In this document: positions 58,290-64,000 of the stretch, piece by piece
Layout of the letters: every line of letters starts with the position of its first letter
Numbering within the stretch: position 1 is the first letter of the stretch
Assembly: GCA_008360955.1 (NCBI GenBank)
Contig: LUCM01004871.1
Location: forward strand, 7,352 to 71,351
Direction: 5' to 3'
Origin: Fasciolopsis buskii
Taxonomy: Eukaryota > Platyhelminthes > Trematoda > Plagiorchiida > Fasciolidae
Length of the DNA: 64,000 nt
Program-made: the position numbers and the translations under genes
Notes under the pieces: model-generated
Database searches by the model: none
The model's input: the letters and a program-made list of their open reading frames with translations, nothing else
What the model was told of the DNA's origin: nothing

Positions 58290-58460
58290 GAAGATGAGCA
58301 CGTGATAATCAACCCGGTTTCCGACTAGGTCGCGGTTGTTTTGCTAACATCTTCATTCCACAACAAATCCCAGAGTATAAGAACGATTTCCCCAGACTTA
58401 CGATCCTAGTCTTTCTCGATCTGAAAGCGGTACTCGACGTAGACGATTATACAATTATCT
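58290..58460 (+). mobile_element. RTE-type RT fragment
   Basis: Around motif A the plus strand reads ILVFLDLKAVLDVDDYTI (about 58410-58460), preceded by a decayed RT segment. It belongs to the same family as 60223-60270. Confidence 0.6.
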
Positions 58461-58599
58461 GACGTTGATTCTCACTTAGAGCTGATGCACAGTATATTTT
58501 AGCCCTAGAGTTAAATCTTCAGAATAGGCAGAATGTGGATCGATAAGTGGCTCAGCCATGTTAATTTATGCCCACTGAACAATACTTTGTTGTGCGTTG

Positions 58600-58930
58600 T
58601 TTCCTGAAGCAGGTATTGGTTGGAAGATGATTTAAAGTGGTCAGTTGATCATATTGGCGAAAATTTATAATAACCTTAACACGTGTATTGGGTCGTGTGT
58701 CCAGTTAAACTGACGTATTGAGGTCCACACGATTCCACGACCCAAGTCTTCGAGACAGTATGGCAAATTTTTGCGATCGATGGCATCCTTCCATTGTTAT
58801 GTTTTTGCTTCTATATGGATGTCTTATTTAACGTATTTTTCTCCGTTCTAACAGCTGCGTCTTCGTTGGTGGGTTTGATGCGAAACCATACTCCATTTAA
58901 GTCATTTCGTCTTAGAATGAGTGTTTCTTT
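58600..58930 (+). mobile_element. RTE-type LINE 3'UTR fragment
   Basis: It shares blocks with the tails at 28100-28434 and 30525-30870: 'gaagatgatttaaagtggtcag', 'aggtccacacgattcc' and 'gatggcatcc'. With 58290-58460 it forms one internally deleted RTE remnant. 58461-58599 shows nothing recognisable. Confidence 0.55.
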
Positions 58931-59119
58931 GCAGGTAAAGTGTATTTAATCAAAAGAAAGGTTCCGAAAAAATATGTGGACAGCATTTACATGAGAATCA
59001 GTGTACTAGGTCTGCTTTCAAATGAAAGGTTGGAAGTGAATGAGATGACGGAATCTGAAAGTGTTTCATAGTTCACCGATCCAAAAAAAGTTTGAGGGTG
59101 CAAATATGAAATCTGTTGA

Positions 59120-61240
59120 CACAAACTTTATAACGATGGTTAGCTTGTTGTATATGAGGTGGGTTCTGTTCGCAACTGTAGACCGTACTGGACCGAATAC
59201 ATCGAATCAGACTATGCGTTAGGTTTAATGCGAGTTTTTCTACAGTTCAGTGGCCATCGACACAGACCGCCAGCCCGATTGGTCGTCGAACGTCCGTCTG
59301 ATTCGGCTGCTCGCAACAGCTATGAACAAAAACTATCTGAAGAACTAAGAACTTCGACGAGCAGCAATGTGGACGAGCGCTGGGAGTATATCAAGCAAGC
59401 GATGCATTTGGCAGCAGGTTTCGCTTGTGGTCCCGAATCTAGTATTCATCAAAGATACAGAATGGCACAAGGGTCGCTGGGCCTAATAGGACAAAAACGC
59501 CAGCTCCCTAACTGGAATGGGGCGAATAAGATGAGTGGACAGCTGCAGCGTCAGTTGATGATAAGCCTTAAGAATGATCATGGAAGTGGTATGTAAAGGA
59601 GGCCGAATAAATGGAATTAGCAGGTGCTTTAGGTGAGAGTTGAAAAGTGTTTGAACTTATACGCGACATCGGTGAGCTGCGGAAAATGGTTGGTGAAGTC
59701 GTATGCGATAGGAATGGAGCCCATTCACGGTACACGGCAAAAGCTGTGTCGTTGGGCTGAACACTTCGAGGATCAGTTTAGCTGGCCGCAGGCAAATTTA
59801 GTTAGTGCGGCGCCCGCAGCTGGGAGTCTTTGGAAGGGCCTTTTGACTAAATAGAAATAGATTCAAACATCCGAGTTCTGAAGAGGGAAGAAGAGCTAGT
59901 CTTGATGAACTTCCTCCAGCTCTTTTCAGAGGGCATGGAGGAGTCCTGATAGAAGCAGTCACTTTCTTGCTCCGTGATATTTGGAGCGATGAGTTACTGA
60001 TTGTACTCATCTTCAAGAAGGGCACAAGGAGTGACTGTGGCAACCATCGAGGAATTAGACACTTGATTATTAAGTTCTTAGCTTCGATAATGCTGCATCG
60101 TTTGACACCGGTTCGCAAGGGTAATATCCGCGAGCAACAAGCCGCATTTCGTTCAGGTCGACCACCTTCTCACTCTTCGGCAGCTGCTTGAAACATCACA
60201 TACACACCGCCGCCGTACGATTGTAGCCTTTCTAGACTTGAAAGATGCCTTCCATTCAGTGTATCGGAAAGCGCTATTTAGTGTCTTGCACGGGAAGGAT
60301 ATACCGGCGAACATTGTACTGGCATACCACTTGTCGCTTGAGATTATGCGGTGAACTAAAAAGTTTAGTGTCTGTTACCAGCGGCGTTCGTCAGGGGTGT
60401 CCCATCTCTCCGTTCTTGTTCAACTTCGTCATGGACGAGGTGATGGAAGATGCTTTGGAAGGTCTCCGGGATGTGGGAGTCGAACTGGGAAATGGAGGGA
60501 AGCTATGCGACCTAGATTACGCAGACGATGCCGTGTGTCTTTTCGAGTCTGCGGACCATGCACAACGCGCACTAGATAGACTGTCGAGATCGGTTGCTCG
60601 GTTTGGCATGTGCTTTGCACCTTCAAAGTGCAAAGTACTGTTACAGGACTGGACGACAGCGGCGCCGAACTTGATACTGGATGGAGAGGAAATAACGATT
60701 GTAGACCGTTTCACCTACCTTGGTAGCTGCGTGTCCGACGATGGTAGCTCGCGATTGGAGGTAAGTATGCGTATGTCGAAGGCTCGAGCAGCTTACGCTG
60801 GACTGAAGCACTTGTGGCGTCGGCCTGATATTTCACTGGAGTTGAAAGGTCGTGTGTACTGTGCTGCCATGCGTTCAGTTCTGTTGTACGGCTGCGAGAC
60901 GTGAAGTATGCGTGTGGGAGATGTTCGACGGTTGGAGGTTTTCGACCGCCGATGTTTACGTAGTATGGCTAGGATTGGATGGAGTGACCGGGTGAGTAAT
61001 ATTGAGGTTAGGAATCTGGTATTTGGTACCACTTCTGAGAAAAGCTTGTTTCGGCGTATGGAACTTAGTGGACTATGCTGGTTGTGGTTGGGTCAAGTGT
61101 TTCGTATGGCGAACACTCGTCTACCATGCCGTGCCCCATTTTGTGTTCCTCCTAAGGAATGGAAGAAGCCATGTGGAGGCCAACAGATGACTTGGTAACG
61201 TGGCGTGAGAAAATATACAGCGAAATTAGGTGAAAATAAG
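59120..61240 (+). mobile_element. RTE-type LINE, best preserved RT in the window
   Basis: It starts at the endonuclease end (SDYALGLMRVFLQFSGHRHR, about 59205), continues with the linker (RNSYEQKLSEELRTSTSSNV), the RT N-terminus (LRDIWSDELLIVLIFKKGTR, HRGIRHLIIKFLASIMLHRL, REQQAAFRSGR), motif A VAFLDLKDAFHSVYRK (about 60223-60270), GVRQGCPISPFLFNFVMDEV (60387 on), motif C LDYADDAVCLF (YADD at 60518-60529), FTYLGSCVSDDGSSRLEVSM, KHLWRRPDISLELKGRVY and CAAMRSVLLYGCET (stop at 60902-60904). A further open stretch runs to 61198 (VGDVRRLEVFDRRCLRSMAR). Frameshifts near 60300 and 59870 and the stop after CET make it inactive, but the catalytic residues are intact. Confidence 0.9.
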
Positions 61241-62690
61241 TGTCGCATTTCTTCGTTTCTGAAAGACCCGTGAACTAACTAGTTGTCTGGAGACATTAAA
61301 GTATATGCGAGTGAACCGTGAACAGTGGCGACCGTGCTGTCATTATCTATCGAATCAGAATGATTTAAAACACGTGCGTTCGTACAGTTAGATTGTGTTC
61401 CGTGTGTTGGCTACTGCAACTTTATCATCTGTTCTTGGGTCTGTAGGTCCACTCCTTGTTCCCCTTGTATGTTAACTTTTTATATAAGCGTGTATCTCTG
61501 GGGAAAGGCAGCGGTCAGCGGGGCTTGTGTTGCTGTTGAATGCTTAACGATGACGGTGATCGGCGAAATTCGATCTGATTTAATCTGTCTCCCTGCGTGC
61601 GGCTCTGATAGATTGAGTGCCCGAGGAAGCTGGCTATCTGCTGTCTGCCATTCATGCGGGTCATTTCCGCCCGATAGGGATATCAGTGGCACGCATTAGA
61701 CTCTGAACCCTAAACTACTACTGATCCCAAATTCCATTTTGAACGTCCAGGGAATTGAAAATATAACTTATGAGCAACGACAGGAAGTCTCTTCATCTTT
61801 TCCGAATCACCGGAGGACTGTAACCGTTTATTGGTGAAATGACCTATGAACTAGATGGATTTCGTATCGACAGCGTTCAATAATGATTGAAACCTTGGAC
61901 AGAACATTTCGTCCAGTTTTATTTAACGGCCGACCGCATCTACTGTGTCTACTGTAACCCTGTCCATGTTGGTTGCAGTGTTTGTTCATTGTTGAAAAAA
62001 CGTCGCAGTGGATTGTGCTGTAAGGATGCGTAATGATGCCCACTGCAAAAACTGGAAGAAGCAGTTCCCGAAGGATGACAATGGAGAATCTCTCCACTGG
62101 TTTGCTGTGTTGATTCACTGCGAAGAATATTTCGAGAGGAAAATCAATAAAAAGTAAAAATTCTAATGATTTCACGTCAGATAAACCTGGTCTTGTCTTT
62201 TTTCGTCACTCTCTTATCCCATCACTTTTTCTTATTCTGTCATCATTCTGCTGCCACAATGTGTACCTAGATTATATTTTTGCGCATAATTTGTGGCGTC
62301 AGGAGTGTGCTTGGAAGTTCTTCGTTAAAGAGTCCACAGAAGTATCCTCTCGATGCTACTGAGTAGATTTCGTTGAGACATACCAATTCAGAGCCTACAA
62401 GTAAAAGGAACTTTGGACAAGAGAATACAGGGTTTGCAAGCCTGACGAGCGACAATAACCGCGAAGCTGGTCGTGTGCACCCGGGCGAATTTTGTTCACT
62501 CATCTAATTACTACTTACTGCTTCTATAATATATATACATATATAAATTTAGTTAGGCACATGTGCCGAACTTCATAAGTGGCAGCATCCTTAATATATT
62601 ACCGAGAGAACCTCATTGACTGGTACGGCGACCATTCGTCTAGTGAGAAACCTTCATGCTCATAATACGGACGTTGGGTTTTTCACCAGT
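61241..62690. other. No gene recognised; possible poly(A) signal
   Basis: A plus frame at 61469-61699 (AVSGACVAVECLTMTVIGEI) is open but unrecognised. AATAAA at about 62147-62152 in A-rich sequence could be a poly(A) signal. (TA)n-like sequence lies at 62526-62548. Confidence 0.35.
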
Positions 62691-63230
62691 AGGCTTCTGT
62701 GCAAAACTCGGTCAAAGGTTGTGGCAAAGTAGAGCTGGCAAATGAAGAGAATCTGTGTGACCTAGATTTCGCACTCGACGTCATGTGGCTAGTGTACTCT
62801 GCGGACCATGTGCAACTTACACTAGACAAATTCTCGAGGGTTGTAGTTCGATTCGGCATTTGCTTTGCATCTTCAAAGTGTAAAGTGTTGTTAAAAGACT
62901 GGACTGCAATAGTCCCAAACGTGACGTGGATAGAAAGAAACCAAGGCTTTTCGGTCGTTTCATTTACCTTGGTAGCTGTATGTCGAAGAATGGTTGCACG
63001 CTAGTAGAGGTGCGAATGCCTATATCCAAAGCTCGAGTGGTGTACGCTGGACTGAAGCACTTTTGGTGCGGGCCGATAGTTCACCGAAGTTGAAAGTTCG
63101 GGAGCATGTGCCATCGTTTTTAGAACCTACCATGCCAACGAAGGGACGGTTAACTCTTATTCATTTACGGTCAGGTGTAATAACGAATCGGTTGTTACCA
63201 AATTATCGTCTACCACCGAAATAGCCGGTG
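62690..63230 (+). mobile_element. RTE-type RT C-terminal fragment, decayed
   Basis: The frame reads ENLCDLDFALDVMWLVYSAD (YADD degraded to FALD), KFSRVVVRFGICFASSKCKV and LLKDWTAIVPN, then shifts (SFTLVAVCRR corresponding to FTYLGSC, and SSGVRWTEALLVRADSSPKL corresponding to YAGLKHLWRRPDISPKL). It is a diverged copy of the RT at 60500-60900. Confidence 0.8.
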
Positions 63231-63285
63231 ATTTTGGGATTCAAACCTCTGACCTTCGTAATAACAAGCATCTAGTTCTTTATAA
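63200..63285 (-). repeat. tRNA-like SINE fragment
   Basis: The minus strand carries GGTCAGAGGTTTGAATCCC, a B-box match like that of SINE family 2. The rest of the unit is not clear. Confidence 0.4.
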
Positions 63286-64000
63286 AATACAAGTCAATTG
63301 GCATTCCTTATTTCACCCCGGGTGTTGTGCATTTTCATCATCGGCAAGCATCATGGTGGTCGGTTGGCTACTTTTGATTTGATCTCCTGGTTGTTCGATT
63401 GTTTCAGGTAGCCATTCTGAAAGTTTACTTAGTCTTATCACTTAAACCGCACGAAAAATCTCTCCTGCTTCCCACACTCCTCGAGAGCGCTTGGTTTCTC
63501 TAACCACTTTGGTCGCAATAACCCTAATGATAATTAGAAAAATTTCGGTGAAATTTCGGAATCCGATTACTCTTGTATTGTAGGGTAGTCAATGATACAT
63601 AAACCACTATCTTGTATTGCTGCATCTGATAGCAGTGTCCTCTTCGGTTCTCCTTAGGACGTAACCAATCGGCCGGTTTGCAAATATGGCTGGTAGTTCA
63701 TCGCAAACTTTTGTCATGGCATTTTCAGACTCATAGTCTGGTATTTACTCGCCATACAATCTTTGTTGCTAAATAATTTCCCGTTTTTGTATGGAATAAA
63801 ATCGAGGACCTAGGCAGTAACAGTAGGAACTTAATTCAGCCCGTATTCTGCTAACGATTCACGCTCATTGGAAACATTAGTTGTCCTCTTGGATGGCTAA
63901 TTATCTCACTCCGAGTCAAAGCTGCATTTGCTGTAGTTTTCTGTCTATACGGTTATTTTATTTCGAGATCAGTGATCTTCAATGACTGATCCTGTCTTCA
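63286..64000. other. No gene recognised
   Basis: No exon, RNA gene or known repeat could be supported to the end of the window. Confidence 0.4.

Overview
This is a eukaryotic, repeat-dense window, most likely from a flatworm and probably a digenean trematode. The reasons are the gene architecture (a 41-bp first intron followed by multi-kilobase introns), many decayed RTE-type and CR1/jockey-type non-LTR retrotransposons, and tRNA-derived short repeats. Species assignment is inference. There are no bacterial operons, CRISPR arrays or rRNA genes. Few open frames here are genuine; most long ones lie in dead retroelements.

One host gene can be named with confidence: SEC13, on the + strand. Five coding exons were found by splice signals and unbroken phase (24455-24499, 24541-24656, 31343-31494, 31618-31754, 36721-36857). 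They encode about 196 residues, through blade 4 of the beta-propeller. The rest of the protein (blades 5-6 and C-terminus) was not found in the following 27 kb, so the last intron is very large, or exons were missed, or the locus is truncated. SEC13 is a subunit of the COPII coat, the nuclear pore Y complex and the GATOR2/SEA complex.

Layout. 1-20 kb: a decayed repeat landscape with two old same-strand LINE copies (about 3-5 kb and 7.5-9.9 kb, minus), one LINE remnant on the plus strand (about 12-13.8 kb), and a 349-bp repeat in two inverted, nearly identical copies 16 kb apart (653-1001 and 17244-17593). 20.6-36 kb: RTE fragments in both orientations surround and fill SEC13. A 1.81-kb inverted repeat made of a dead RTE copy (21493-23306 and 25528-27345) brackets the SEC13 start codon and first two exons. 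A third nearly identical but shorter copy (32425-33726) lies in the fourth intron. 37-47 kb: mostly unassigned DNA with tRNA-derived SINE-like repeats, simple repeats and a few weak exon candidates. 47.9-50.5 kb: a CR1-group LINE (minus). 52.7-54.4 kb: more SINE-like units. 58.3-63.2 kb: further RTE copies, including the best preserved reverse transcriptase of the window (60.2-60.9 kb).

The most interesting structure is the RTE inverted duplication around the SEC13 5' end. The arms share the same inactivating lesions, so they look like copies of one dead element made by duplication or gene conversion rather than independent insertions. Copy counts, identities and borders were read by eye and are approximate.
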